A stretch of 64,000 bases of DNA from Intestinibacter sp964449895 (GTDB lineage: Bacteria; Bacillota; Clostridia; Peptostreptococcales; Peptostreptococcaceae). Below are positions 8,310 to 17,624 of this stretch, in pieces. Location: the NCBI GenBank assembly GCA_964449895.1, contig CAYVBY010000001.1, positions 124,001-188,000 on the forward strand. The letters are read 5' to 3'. The notes beneath the pieces are model-generated. The model had not been told where the DNA came from. It saw only the letters and a program-made list of their open reading frames with translations, and searched no databases. Position 1 is the first letter of the stretch. Every line of letters begins with the position of its first letter. A program made the position numbers and the translations under genes.

Positions 8310-9602
8310 TTAACCAAATAAAGCATCTACAAATGATTTTGAATCAAAATCTTGTAAATCTTCCATTTGCTCTCCTACTCCTATTAATTTAACAGCAACA
8401 TCAACTTCAGATTTAACAGCTAAAATAACTCCACCTTTAGCAGTTCCATCTAATTTAGTTAAAACAAGTCCTGTTATATCGCAAACTTGTTTGAAGCTTT
8501 TAGCTTGTGATACAGCATTTTGACCTGTTGTTGCATCTACAACTAGTAAAACTTCTTTTTTAGCTTCTGGAAATTCTCTATCTACTATTTTAAATACCTT
8601 ACCTAATTCATTCATTAAGTTTGATTTATTGTGAAGGCGTCCTGCTGTATCGCAAATTAATACATCAACACCTCTAGCTTTAGAAGCTTTTATAGCATCA
8701 AATATTACTGCTCCTGGATCTGCACCTTCTTGATGTTTAATTATATCTACCTTACATCTATCAGCCCAAACTTCAAGTTGATCTATGGCAGCTGCTCTAA
8801 ATGTATCTCCTGCAGCTAATAGTACTTTTTTGCCTTCTGATTTATATCTATGAGCAAGCTTTCCTATTGTAGTAGTTTTACCAACTCCATTTACACCTAC
8901 CATAAGTATTATAGTAGGACTATGTGATGCATCTAACTTAGTATCATCTTTTGATAGTATTTCTTCTACTATTAATTTTAATTCTTCTCTTACATCTTGT
9001 GGATTTGTTATTTTTTTACTTCTAATAGCATCTTCTAATTTTTCTATTATTTCCATAGTAGTATTTACACCTACATCTGCTGTAATTAAAACTTCTTCTA
9101 AATCTTCTAAAAGCTCTTCATCTACTTTAGTGTAAGACTTTAATACTTCATCTACTCTATCTGTAATGCCTTGTTTAGCCTTAGTAAGTCCTTGTTTTAA
9201 TCTATCAAATAAATTTACTTTTTCAGGCTTTTTTTCAACTTCCTTAATTTCTTCTTTAACTTCAACTATATTTTCTTCTACTTGTTGCTCATCTAAACTA
9301 GATTCTTCTATTTCAACTTCTTCTATAGTATTATCTTCTACTGTTTCCTCTGTAGTATTATCCTCTACTATTTCTTGTATAGCATTGTCTTCTATTGTTT
9401 CCTCTGTAGTATTATTCTCTACTATTTCTTGTATAATATTGTCTTCTATTATTTCTTCTGTATCGACAATTATTTCTTCTTCACAAACGTCCTCTTTTAT
9501 TTCAGTATCTACTTCTTTTTCGTTTTGATTTAAACTTTCATCTACATTTTCTACTACTTCTTCTTTTTTATTTTTACCAAAATTAAAAAGTTTCTTAAAC
9601 AT
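8310..9602 (-). CDS. ftsY: SRP receptor GTPase FtsY
   Basis: Membrane-associated partner of Ffh. The C-terminal NG domain (about residues 130-430) has G1 MVGVNGVGKTTTIGKLA, DTAGRLHNKSN and TKLDGTAKGG. The N-terminal ~110 residues form an acidic A domain containing near-repeats of an 18-residue unit (EDN-IQEIVE-NTTEETI). The SD is GGAGG. It starts 14 nt below smc, implying co-transcription. Confidence 0.96.
   Translation of the reverse strand: MFKKLFNFGKNKKEEVVENVDESLNQNEKEVDTEIKEDVCEEEIIVDTEEIIEDNIIQEIVENNTTEETIEDNAIQEIVEDNTTEETVEDNTIEEVEIEESSLDEQQVEENIVEVKEEIKEVEKKPEKVNLFDRLKQGLTKAKQGITDRVDEVLKSYTKVDEELLEDLEEVLITADVGVNTTMEIIEKLEDAIRSKKITNPQDVREELKLIVEEILSKDDTKLDASHSPTIILMVGVNGVGKTTTIGKLAHRYKSEGKKVLLAAGDTFRAAAIDQLEVWADRCKVDIIKHQEGADPGAVIFDAIKASKARGVDVLICDTAGRLHNKSNLMNELGKVFKIVDREFPEAKKEVLLVVDATTGQNAVSQAKSFKQVCDITGLVLTKLDGTAKGGVILAVKSEVDVAVKLIGVGEQMEDLQDFDSKSFVDALFG
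9318..9446. repeat. In-frame 54-bp tandem repeats in the ftsY acidic domain
   Basis: The A domain codes for successive units EDNIIQEIVENNTTEETI, EDNAIQEIVEDNTTEETV and a partial EDNTIEEVEIEE. The DNA repeats with the same 54-bp period and a few substitutions. Copy number could vary between strains without breaking the frame. Confidence 0.75.
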
Positions 9603-9616
9603 AGGCTTCCTCCATT

Positions 9617-12600
9617 TTATATTACATCTGCTATATTATTTGCATCCTTAAGATTTAAACTAATCACTTTAGATATTGCCTTTTTCTCCATTGTAACACC
9701 ATAAATATAGTCAGCAGCCTCCATTGTACCTCTTCTATGTGTTACAGATATAAACTGAGTATCATTTGATAGCTCTTTTAGATACTCTCCAAATCTAAAT
9801 ATATTAGCATCATCTAATGGTGCTTCAATTTCATCTAGTATACAAAAAGGCGTAGGTTTTGCTAAAATTATGGCAAATAATATACTAATCGCTGTAAGTG
9901 CCTTTTCTCCTCCTGAAAGTAAATTTAGATTCTTCATTTTTTTACCAGGTGGTTTTGCTGTAATTTGTATATCACTTTCAAGTATATTATCTTCATCTAA
10001 AATAGTAAGTTCTCCTTCTCCTCCACCAAACAATCTTTTATATACATATTTGAAATTTTCATTAACTTTTTTAAATTGTTCTTTAAACTGTACCTTCATA
10101 TTTACTTCTAGTTCATTTATAATTTTTTCTATTGCTAATATAGATTCTTCCAAATCATTTTTTTGTTCGCTATAGAAATCATATCTTTCCTTAGTTTCTT
10201 TATACTCTTTTATAGAATCTATATTTATATTTCCAAGACTTTCTATTTCTCTTTTTAAGGATTGTATTATTTTTTTGTTTACTTCAATAGAGTCGTCTTT
10301 AAATTCTAAAGCTTGAACATAAGTTAAATCATAGTCTTCAAACAATTTATTTGTGTAGTTTTCTTTATTTACTGATAACCTTTCTATTTTTGAATCTATT
10401 TTAAATTCACTTTGTTTAAGTTCAATATTTTGTCTATCAAAAACTTTTAACTTTTTATTTAAATCATCTACAGTCTCTTTAAGCTTATTTTTAGTATCTT
10501 TATATCTATTTAATTCTTTATATTTTTCACTTAATTGACTATTTAAGTTTTCACTTTCTATCTTTTGAATTTTAGACTCATCTTTTAAATTTTCTATTTC
10601 TTTTGCTAGATTATTTTCAGTATTTTTACTTTGTTCTATCTTTTCTTTACTATAATTTATTTCGCCTTCAATTCTTTTTATTTCTAAATCTATAGATTTA
10701 AATACCTCACTTTTTTGAACAAATTCTAATCTTAAAGTTTCTATTTTTTTCTTTTCTTCTTCAAAGGTATTATTTTTAAGTTCTTGTTGTTGATTTAGTT
10801 TTTCTATTTTTATTTTATTTTCCTTTTCTTTTAACTCAACTTCTTTTATTTTATCTTCTATAGATTTTATTTTATTAGATGTATAATCTAAATTAGATTT
10901 TAGACCTTCTTTTTCTTTTTGTAACTTATCTATATTTTCAATTAAAGATGCTCTTTCATAATCTATAGATTTTAATTTAGTCTTTTGTTTTACTATATTT
11001 TTTTCTAAATCATTAATTTCTTCTTCGCATTTATCTATATCTAATTTTGTATCTTTAATGAAATTTATAATAGATTCCTTAATATTTATATTTTCTTTAT
11101 TTTCCAATTTTAAATTGTTTATTTTTTCTTCAAAATCTTTTATAAGTCTTTTTCTAGATAGTATATTTGTACTAGCTTTTAAGCTACCACCAGTCAAAGA
11201 TCCTCCAGGATTTAATATATCTCCTTCTAAAGTTACTACTTTAAATTTATGTCCTGTTTCATTTGCAAATTTTATACCATTATCTATATTATCTATAACT
11301 ATGGTTCTACCTAAAATATTTTCTACTATATCTCTATATTTTTCATCAAAGGAAACTAAATCACTTGCTACTTTTATATACTTAGTTTTTGAATTTATAG
11401 TAGTTTCATTTATCTTTTTAGATTTAATTACATTAAGAGGAAGAAAAGTAACTCTTCCCATATTATTCTTTTTTAAGTAATTTATAGCATTTTTAGCTGA
11501 TTCTTGATTTACAGTTATAATATTTTGCATATAAGCACCTAAAGCTGCTTCTATTGCCTTTTCATATATTTCATCTGTAGTTATAACTTGACCTAAAGCA
11601 CCACAAATTCCAGATAAATTCTTATTTTTTAAAACTTCCTTTACTCCTCTATTAAATCCTTCATAATGCGCTTCCATATCTATGTATATCTGCACTTTCG
11701 AAGAATATTCCTTTTGAGAATAATTATTGTTTTGTATTTTTATATCTATTTTTTTATTTTCACTTTTGTAATTTTCTAAATCAATCTTTAATTTTTCTAT
11801 AGATGTTTTTTTCTTTTCTAGCTCATTTTCAAAAGATAAAACAGTTTTATTTTTTTCATCGTAAATAGAATCTTTTTCATCTAAAACAGATTCTATCTCT
11901 AAAATATCTTTTTCAATACTTTTACTTCTTAAATTAATATTTTCAGTGTTTGCACTCAAAGTAGATAAACTATTTCCATAATCTTGTTTTTCATTTAAAT
12001 AAGTTATTATATTGTCTTTTAAAATTTCTATATTATTATTTAAATCATTTAAATCTTTTTCTTTTTTTGAGTTTTCTATTTCAAGATTTGAAAGTTCTTC
12101 TTTAAGTAAAGAAATATCTTTATCATCTATATTTCTTTTTTCTTTTAATTGTATTAATGTTTTTTTATCATTTTTTAGTTTTAGATCAAAATCATTTAAA
12201 ACTTTTTTACTATTTTCTATATTGTTTTTTAAGTTATTAATTCTCTCATTCAGTAAAGAGACTTGAGAATCATTTTGACTTAATACATCTTTTATTGAGT
12301 CTATATATTCATTTAATTTATTTATATTTTCTTCTACTTCTTCAAATTCTTTAGCTGTAAGTTCTGCATTTTGCTCCATTTTAGATTTTATTTGTTCTTT
12401 TTCATTTAATTCCTCAACTAATATGGATTTATGCTTTATAACTTCATCTAATTCTTGTTCTATTTTTTTGATTTCTCTAATGTAATTATTTACTTCTATT
12501 TTCTTTAATTGTTCCCTAAGTTCTAAATATTTAATAGCCTTTTTTTGTTGGGTAAAAAGTGGTTTTATTCTATTTTCTATTTCTATATATACATCTTCTA

Positions 12601-13171
12601 TTCTTTCTAAGTTTTCTTTAGTGTTTTTTAAATTTTTTTCTGCTTCAAGCTTTTTATATCTATATTTCGATATACCACATGCCTCATCGAAAACTTTTCT
12701 TCTATTTATAGGGTTATTACTTAGAATTTCATCTACTTTTCCCTGTTCTATTATAGAATATCCATCTTTTCCAATTCCTGTATCAAGTAATAATTCTTTT
12801 ATATCTTTTAATCTACAAGCTTTGTCATTTAAAAAAAATCCGCTTTCACCATTTCTATATGCTCTTCTTTTTATAGTAACTTCACTAAAATCTATATTAA
12901 GTTTTTGATCACTGTTGTCTATAGTAAGGGCTACCTCACAATAATTCATAGGTTTTTGATCTGTACTTCCAGCAAATATAACATCTTCTAATTTGTCTCC
13001 TCTAAGGCTTTTTATACTTTGCTCCCCTAAAACCCATCTTACTGCATCTGATATATTACTTTTTCCACTACCATTTGGTCCTACTATTGCTGTTATTCCT
13101 TCATTAAAATTTATTTCTGTCTTTGTAGGAAAAGATTTAAAACCCTTTAATTCTAATCTCTTTAAATGCAC
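9617..13171 (-). CDS. smc: Chromosome segregation ATPase SMC
   Basis: Condensin-type ATPase that organises the chromosome with ScpA/ScpB. Walker A GPNGSGKSNISDAVRW lies near residue 30, Q-loop and QGKVDEIL near 145. Two long coiled coils flank a hinge (about 515-640, GALGQVI...GGSLTGG). The signature NLLSGGEKAL and Walker B FCILDEIEAPLDDAN are near the C-terminus. The reading frame opens at a TTG (13189), but the GTG at 13171 has the SD AAGGGAG at 7 nt and yields the standard start HLKRLELKGFKSF; about 1184 aa, normal. Confidence 0.97.
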   Translation of the reverse strand: MHLKRLELKGFKSFPTKTEINFNEGITAIVGPNGSGKSNISDAVRWVLGEQSIKSLRGDKLEDVIFAGSTDQKPMNYCEVALTIDNSDQKLNIDFSEVTIKRRAYRNGESGFFLNDKACRLKDIKELLLDTGIGKDGYSIIEQGKVDEILSNNPINRRKVFDEACGISKYRYKKLEAEKNLKNTKENLERIEDVYIEIENRIKPLFTQQKKAIKYLELREQLKKIEVNNYIREIKKIEQELDEVIKHKSILVEELNEKEQIKSKMEQNAELTAKEFEEVEENINKLNEYIDSIKDVLSQNDSQVSLLNERINNLKNNIENSKKVLNDFDLKLKNDKKTLIQLKEKRNIDDKDISLLKEELSNLEIENSKKEKDLNDLNNNIEILKDNIITYLNEKQDYGNSLSTLSANTENINLRSKSIEKDILEIESVLDEKDSIYDEKNKTVLSFENELEKKKTSIEKLKIDLENYKSENKKIDIKIQNNNYSQKEYSSKVQIYIDMEAHYEGFNRGVKEVLKNKNLSGICGALGQVITTDEIYEKAIEAALGAYMQNIITVNQESAKNAINYLKKNNMGRVTFLPLNVIKSKKINETTINSKTKYIKVASDLVSFDEKYRDIVENILGRTIVIDNIDNGIKFANETGHKFKVVTLEGDILNPGGSLTGGSLKASTNILSRKRLIKDFEEKINNLKLENKENINIKESIINFIKDTKLDIDKCEEEINDLEKNIVKQKTKLKSIDYERASLIENIDKLQKEKEGLKSNLDYTSNKIKSIEDKIKEVELKEKENKIKIEKLNQQQELKNNTFEEEKKKIETLRLEFVQKSEVFKSIDLEIKRIEGEINYSKEKIEQSKNTENNLAKEIENLKDESKIQKIESENLNSQLSEKYKELNRYKDTKNKLKETVDDLNKKLKVFDRQNIELKQSEFKIDSKIERLSVNKENYTNKLFEDYDLTYVQALEFKDDSIEVNKKIIQSLKREIESLGNINIDSIKEYKETKERYDFYSEQKNDLEESILAIEKIINELEVNMKVQFKEQFKKVNENFKYVYKRLFGGGEGELTILDEDNILESDIQITAKPPGKKMKNLNLLSGGEKALTAISILFAIILAKPTPFCILDEIEAPLDDANIFRFGEYLKELSNDTQFISVTHRRGTMEAADYIYGVTMEKKAISKVISLNLKDANNIADVI

Positions 13172-13191
13172 ACTCTCATCTCCCTTCAAAA

Positions 13192-14259
13192 CTAAAGGTT
13201 GTATATATCTAGTAACTTATTAAAAATATCCTCCATAGTTACATGTATTTTATTGTCTTTAAATACAATAATTAAATCATCTTCTGATAAATTATCAGGT
13301 ATTGTCTTTAAATTTATATTGTATTTTTCTTTCATATATATTTTATTTGATTTTTTATTTCCAATTATTTTAGAAATATTTTTGTTGTTTGTCTTTATAA
13401 TAAGCTCATCTTTTACTTTTTTATCAGAAATAACATAATCCAAAAAGTCTTTAATCATCTCAGATTCTACAAGCTCTCTAAATGCTGGATGATAAGGACC
13501 TGCTACTACACCTTTTCCTAATTGAATATCATCTGTAGCTTGAAGACCAACTCTAATTACATTTATATTATTTACATAAAATAAAACTAAAAGCTTTTTA
13601 ACTATACAGATACATTCTTCCACAGTAAATGGAGTGTATTTACCTTCTTCTAAAAGCATTTCAAGGCCTGTTTCTCTAACTACTAATGTTGGATATATTC
13701 TGACACAATCTGGATTTAATTTTATAAATTCTTTTGCAGTATTTATACATTTTTCTTCTGTATCAGAAGGAAGGCCTACCATCATTTGTAATCCTAAATT
13801 AATTCCATGTTTTTTTATTAAATGTGAACTTTTTATTACTGAATCTATATCGTGTCCTCTCACACTATCTATAAGAACTTGTTTATCCATAGATTGCACT
13901 CCAAGTTCAATAATACTAGCTTTATATCTTTTTAATCTCTTTAAAATATCATCTGTTATACAATCTGGTCTTGTAGACATTCTTATTTCATGAACTAAGC
14001 CTTTATCTACATATTCCTTAGCAACTTTTAAAAGTTCATTTTGACATTCTTCTTCTATAGCAGTAAAACTCCCTCCAAAAAATGCTATTTCTACATTTGT
14101 ATCTTTATCTATTGTTTTTAAACATTCTTCAATTATATTTCTTGCATCATCAGCTGTAACTTCAGTACTTACTCCAGTTATTTTCTTTTGATTACAAAAT
14201 ATACAATCATGAGGACATCCTCTATGTGGTACGAATATAGGTATTATTCTTTTTTTCAT
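13192..14259 (-). CDS. Radical SAM protein, Elp3-like
   Basis: 355 aa with the radical SAM cluster motif near the N-terminus, C15-x3-C19-x2-C22 in RGCPHDCIFCNQ, then GGSFTAIEEE (the SAM-binding GGE-like motif), RPDCITDDIL and ELGVQSMDKQVL. The C-terminal third has no motif I recognise. Proteins of this type sit between rnc and smc in many clostridia. Reaction unknown; Elp3-type tRNA modification and coproporphyrinogen-oxidase-like roles are only possibilities. Confidence 0.85.
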   Translation of the reverse strand: MKKRIIPIFVPHRGCPHDCIFCNQKKITGVSTEVTADDARNIIEECLKTIDKDTNVEIAFFGGSFTAIEEECQNELLKVAKEYVDKGLVHEIRMSTRPDCITDDILKRLKRYKASIIELGVQSMDKQVLIDSVRGHDIDSVIKSSHLIKKHGINLGLQMMVGLPSDTEEKCINTAKEFIKLNPDCVRIYPTLVVRETGLEMLLEEGKYTPFTVEECICIVKKLLVLFYVNNINVIRVGLQATDDIQLGKGVVAGPYHPAFRELVESEMIKDFLDYVISDKKVKDELIIKTNNKNISKIIGNKKSNKIYMKEKYNINLKTIPDNLSEDDLIIVFKDNKIHVTMEDIFNKLLDIYNL

Positions 14260-14272
14260 TTTAATCCCTACC

Positions 14273-14977
14273 TTATAAATTCTTTTTATCTAATGCACAT
14301 TTTGCTGCAACTTGTTCAGCATCTTTTTTGCTTTTACCTTCACCAACACCTAAAACAGTATTGTTTATTCCAACTTCCATAACAAATCTCTTATTATGGT
14401 CTGGACCTTTTTCATCTATTAATTTATACCATATATTATTTTCGCCTTGACTTTGTAAAACTTCTTGAAGACAAGTTTTATAGTCTCTAAAGATTTTTCC
14501 TTTTATAGAATCATTTATTATTTCACTCATATAAGTTAAAATAAATTCTCTAGCACAATCTATGCCTCCATCTAAATAAATGGCAGCTATAACAGCTTCT
14601 AGTGCATCTGCAAGTATTGAAATTCTTTCTCTTCCTCCAGTTGCTTCTTCTCCTTTTCCTAAAAGCATATACTTACCTAAATTTATTTTTTTAGATACTT
14701 CGCTTAAAGATTCTTCACAAACTATATTAGCTCTTATTTTTGTAAGCTCTCCTTCAGGTAATTTTGTTTCTTTTTTAAATAAATAATCACTTATTACTAT
14801 ACTTAAAACAGAATCTCCTAAAAATTCTAATCTTTCGTTAAAAGGATAGTTTTTATTTTCATTTGAATAAGAACTATGTGTCAATGCTTCTAATATATAT
14901 TCTTTATTTTTAAATTTATAATTTATTATTCCTTCAAATATTTTTATATTATCTAATATCTTTTTACTTAATTTCAT
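14273..14977 (-). CDS. rnc: Ribonuclease III
   Basis: Cleaves double-stranded RNA in rRNA maturation and mRNA turnover. The catalytic motif ERLEFLGDSVL is near residues 47-57, with DALEAVIAAIYLDGG (about 124-138). A C-terminal double-stranded RNA-binding domain (DYKTCLQEVLQSQG ... GKSKKDAEQVAAKCAL) completes the protein. 234 aa. It lies upstream of the radical SAM gene and smc in one transcriptional direction. Confidence 0.97.
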   Translation of the reverse strand: MKLSKKILDNIKIFEGIINYKFKNKEYILEALTHSSYSNENKNYPFNERLEFLGDSVLSIVISDYLFKKETKLPEGELTKIRANIVCEESLSEVSKKINLGKYMLLGKGEEATGGRERISILADALEAVIAAIYLDGGIDCAREFILTYMSEIINDSIKGKIFRDYKTCLQEVLQSQGENNIWYKLIDEKGPDHNKRFVMEVGINNTVLGVGEGKSKKDAEQVAAKCALDKKNL

Positions 14978-15056
14978 TTATTATCCTCCAAAATAAATTT
15001 TTGTTAGACTTAAATTTACAAATATTATACAATACAAGCATATTTACTTTAAAAAA

Positions 15057-15081
15057 CCTATGAAGATTTAAACTTCATAGG
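15057..15081 (-). terminator. Bidirectional terminator after the acidic zinc protein gene
   Basis: Perfect 9-bp stem CCTATGAAG / CTTCATAGG with a 7-nt loop, flanked by an A6 run on the left and T6 on the right, so it could work for either strand. It lies between rnc and the acidic protein gene. Confidence 0.85.
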
Positions 15082-15105
15082 CATTTTTTAAACTAAACAT
15101 GCATA

Positions 15106-15618
15106 TTAACAATTACAATCATCATCTGTACAATCGCATCCGCATCCACAACCACAATCTTCATAATCTTCGTCATCTTCTGAAGATAATATAACTGCTT
15201 GGCAATTTGGACATACAACATCTACAGAATCGTCAAATAATAACTCTTCATCGATTTCTACAACTTCTGAACAATTTGGACATTCCATTTCTATATAGCT
15301 TAATTCTTCATCATATTCATAGTCATCTTCGTCGTCTTCATCTTCATAATCATCATAGTCATCGTCTTCATCTTCATCGTATAACCATTCTTCTAAGTCT
15401 TCTACATCTTGTTGTAATTCTTCTATTTCATATTCAAGTTCTTCTATGTGATCTTCTAAACCTTCTACTGTATACTCTAAGTCCTGTACTGTATCAGCAA
15501 AACTTTCTAATACTTTAACTATCTTGCTTATCATTTTGCCTTCTTTTGTTTGATCGTCGATATCTAAACCTTCAGCTAAACCTTTTAAATATGCAACTTC
15601 TTCACCTAATTTTTTCAT
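15106..15618 (-). CDS. CD1247-type acidic protein with zinc-ribbon cysteines
   Basis: 170 aa. Residues 1-90 are a predicted coiled coil (EEVAYLKGLAEGLDIDD ... EELEYEIEELQQDVEDLEEW), residues 85-115 a run of Asp/Glu/Tyr. Two CPNC knuckles follow (ECPNCSEVVEID ... VCPNCQAVIL), then a tail in which Cys, Asp and Gly alternate (CGCGCGCDCTDDDCNC). The family occurs in Clostridioides and relatives and has no established function. The start chosen is the ATG at 15618 with SD AAAGGAG; the GTG at 15627 overlaps the SD region. A zinc or metal-storage role is conceivable from the tail but unproven. Confidence 0.85.
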   Translation of the reverse strand: MKKLGEEVAYLKGLAEGLDIDDQTKEGKMISKIVKVLESFADTVQDLEYTVEGLEDHIEELEYEIEELQQDVEDLEEWLYDEDEDDDYDDYEDEDDEDDYEYDEELSYIEMECPNCSEVVEIDEELLFDDSVDVVCPNCQAVILSSEDDEDYEDCGCGCGCDCTDDDCNC

Positions 15619-15646
15619 GATAAACACTCCTTTGCATTTTTTTAAT

Positions 15647-15687
15647 ATCCACTTTCAATAAAAATGAATATAATTTTCTATGTGTTA
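15647..15687. repeat. Third, partial copy of the spoIVB-upstream repeat
   Basis: A 25-nt stretch (15663-15687, starting AATGAATATAATTTTC) matches the repeat at 54461-54535 with one mismatch, and the conserved ATCCAC (15647-15652) sits at nearly the same distance. It lies just upstream of the acidic protein gene. See the matching entries near 54.5 and 56.6 kb. Confidence 0.65.
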
Positions 15688-15689
15688 TA

Positions 15690-15736
15690 AAAAAGCTTAT
15701 ATACCATAATAACTATTAGATATACAAGCCTTTTTT
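15690..15736 (-). terminator. Weak terminator after efp
   Basis: Imperfect stem AAAAAGCTTATATA / TATACAAGCCTTTTT directly after the efp stop, with U-rich ends on both strands. Confidence 0.55.
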
Positions 15737-15747
15737 ATGCTAAAATA

Positions 15748-16305
15748 TTAAACTCTTGATAAATACTCTCCAGTTCTAGTATCTATTTTTACTTTGTCTC
15801 CTTCATTTATGAATAAAGGTACTTGGATTACTGCTCCAGTTTCTACTGTAGCTGATTTAGTAACGTTACTTGCTGTATCACCTTTTATTCCTGGTTCAGT
15901 TTCTGTTACTACTAATTCTGCAAAGTTTGGTGCTTCTACTTGGAATGGTTGTCCTTGATAGAATCTTATAGTTGCTGTTTCATTTTCTTTTAAGAATTTT
16001 ATAGCATCTTCAACTTGTTCATAGTTTAGTGGTATTTGATCAAAAGTTTCTTCGTCCATGAAGTAATATAATTCACCATCATTGTATAAATATTGCATTT
16101 GTTTTGTTTCTATTATTGCTTTTGGGAATTTATCACTTGGGTTGAAAGCTTCTTCTCTTATAGCTCCATTTTTTAAGTTTTTATATTTTGTTCTTACGAA
16201 CGCTGCACCTTTTCCTGGTTTAACATGTTGGAAGTCAACTACTAAACATGGTTGTCCTTCTTTTTCAAAAGTTACACCTTTTCTAAAATCTCCTGCTGTT
16301 ACCAT
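15748..16305 (-). CDS. efp: Translation elongation factor P
   Basis: Relieves ribosome stalling at polyproline. Three OB-type domains; the KOW-like N-domain ends in the tip loop KPGKGAAFVRTKYKNL, with the conserved lysine near residue 32 that is modified in many bacteria. 185 aa is the normal length. SD GGAGG. Own strong promoter at 16350-16377. Confidence 0.98.
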   Translation of the reverse strand: MVTAGDFRKGVTFEKEGQPCLVVDFQHVKPGKGAAFVRTKYKNLKNGAIREEAFNPSDKFPKAIIETKQMQYLYNDGELYYFMDEETFDQIPLNYEQVEDAIKFLKENETATIRFYQGQPFQVEAPNFAELVVTETEPGIKGDTASNVTKSATVETGAVIQVPLFINEGDKVKIDTRTGEYLSRV

Positions 16306-16349
16306 TGTTATTCCTCCATCTAAATATATTCTATTGTTTTAACAGTTTT

Positions 16350-16377
16350 ATTATATATATGTAACTTAAATTGTCAA
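16350..16377 (-). promoter_or_regulatory. Sigma-A promoter of efp
   Basis: Consensus TTGACA (16377-16372), 16-nt spacer, consensus TATAAT (16355-16350) on the minus strand, giving a leader of about 35-40 nt. It lies in a 333-bp gap (16306-16638) that otherwise holds AT-rich sequence and, at its far end, the terminator of the shikimate kinase gene. Confidence 0.85.
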
Positions 16378-16579
16378 GTTATAATATATATTTTTTTAAA
16401 TTTGTCATATATACTATAATATCATAAATCATCTTAACTAAACAAGTTTTTAGATGTTTTAATTGATATGTTTTAATTATTTTTAATAATAGCTGTAAAT
16501 TTTATACAAAGTAAAATTTATAATTATTTATTTTCTATATTATAATTTTAACTTTATATAAAATATTTATTCAAAAATT

Positions 16580-16622
16580 AAAAAATCCTTCCTAAATTAT
16601 ATAATAAAGAAAGGATTTTTAT
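16580..16622 (-). terminator. Terminator after the chorismate mutase-shikimate kinase gene
   Basis: Stem AAAAATCCTT / AAGGATTTTT with a loop of about 20 nt and a U-rich end on the minus strand, beginning 17 nt after the stop. Confidence 0.8.
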
Positions 16623-16638
16623 TTTTTTTAATTATATT

Positions 16639-17415
16639 TTATAAAGTAGCTAATTTACTTACTACTTCTTCTGCTATAACATGTATAGGTTTATCATCTG
16701 TATTTACTACTATATCTGCTATAGATTCGTATTTTTCTTGGCGTTTTGCCATTAAATCACTTATATATTCAACATTCATATTTCCATTTAATAATGGTCT
16801 TTGATTGCTATATTTTACTCTATTGTACACAGTTTCTGGAGAAGCCGTAAGTAATACTATCTTACCGTTTTTTTTCATTAAATCTACATTTTCTTCTCTC
16901 ATTGGCATTCCACCACCACAAGAAATTATTATACCTTGTCTAGTTTGTAATTCTTTTAATGCATTAGTTTCACAATTTCTGAAATAATCTTCACCTTTTC
17001 TTTGGAATATTTCATTTATAGTCATATCTTCTCTTTTTACTATAAATTCATCAGTTTCTAAATCTTCCATTTCAAGTATATGACTTAAGTAATTTGATAT
17101 AGTACTCTTACCACATCCCATAAATCCTATTAACATTATATTATATGGAAATAAATTTTTAGCTTGATATTTTTTAGCATTTTTAACTACATATCTAAAT
17201 ACATTCATTATTTCATCTTGATATTTGTTGTCTTTTAATTTTTTACATAGTGCTATTTCTTTTTTACCTTCGTATTCAGGTTGTAGTATTGGCATACCTT
17301 GTTCTTTTTTGTATTCAATTATTTCATCGATACAATCCATTCTTTTTGACAAAATTTTTATAATTTCATCATCATACATACTTATTTTGGCTCTTATTTT
17401 TTCTATACTGTTCAT
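16639..17415 (-). CDS. Bifunctional chorismate mutase / shikimate kinase
   Basis: 258 aa in two domains. Residues 1-85 form an AroQ-type chorismate mutase (IEKIRAKISMYDDEIIKILSKR, YKKEQGMPILQPE), which turns chorismate into prephenate. Residues 90-258 are a shikimate kinase with P-loop MLIGFMGCGKST, the DxD-like DLETDEFI, GEDYFRNCE and ISCGGGMPM. The domain fusion links two non-adjacent steps of aromatic synthesis. It has its own promoter and terminator and sits at the edge of the shikimate-related block. Confidence 0.93.
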   Translation of the reverse strand: MNSIEKIRAKISMYDDEIIKILSKRMDCIDEIIEYKKEQGMPILQPEYEGKKEIALCKKLKDNKYQDEIMNVFRYVVKNAKKYQAKNLFPYNIMLIGFMGCGKSTISNYLSHILEMEDLETDEFIVKREDMTINEIFQRKGEDYFRNCETNALKELQTRQGIIISCGGGMPMREENVDLMKKNGKIVLLTASPETVYNRVKYSNQRPLLNGNMNVEYISDLMAKRQEKYESIADIVVNTDDKPIHVIAEEVVSKLATL

Positions 17416-17449
17416 GTGTACCCACCTTACTTAATTGTATTTTTACTAA

Positions 17450-17478
17450 ATTATAGCAACATATTATAGTATTTTCAA
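17450..17478 (-). promoter_or_regulatory. Sigma-A promoter of the chorismate mutase-shikimate kinase gene
   Basis: TTGAAA (17478-17473), 17-nt spacer, TATAAT (17455-17450) on the minus strand, ~35 nt upstream of the ATG. Confidence 0.75.
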
Positions 17479-17498
17479 CATAAGAACCCATAAAAAAA

Positions 17499-17534
17499 TT
17501 ACTAGATAATAACTTTAAAATTAATATCTAGTAA
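17499..17534 (-). terminator. Terminator after aroD
   Basis: 10-bp perfect stem TTACTAGATA / TATCTAGTAA with a 16-nt loop, followed on the minus strand by a U7 run (complement of A-run near 17492-17498). It lies about 90 nt beyond the aroD stop. Confidence 0.75.
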
Positions 17535-17624
17535 CTTAATTTGGTATATTATTTAGATTTTATAATTTTAATAATATTCTTTTAAATTATATTTATAATA
17601 ATAATATAATTTATTTTTAATCAT

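Noticed and set aside
9166..9528. Serine-rich plus-strand frame opposite ftsY
   Set aside because: Produced by the antisense of Glu/Asp repeats; no SD and no family.
15207..15518. His/Leu-rich plus-strand frame
   Set aside because: Antisense of the Asp/Glu run in the acidic zinc protein.
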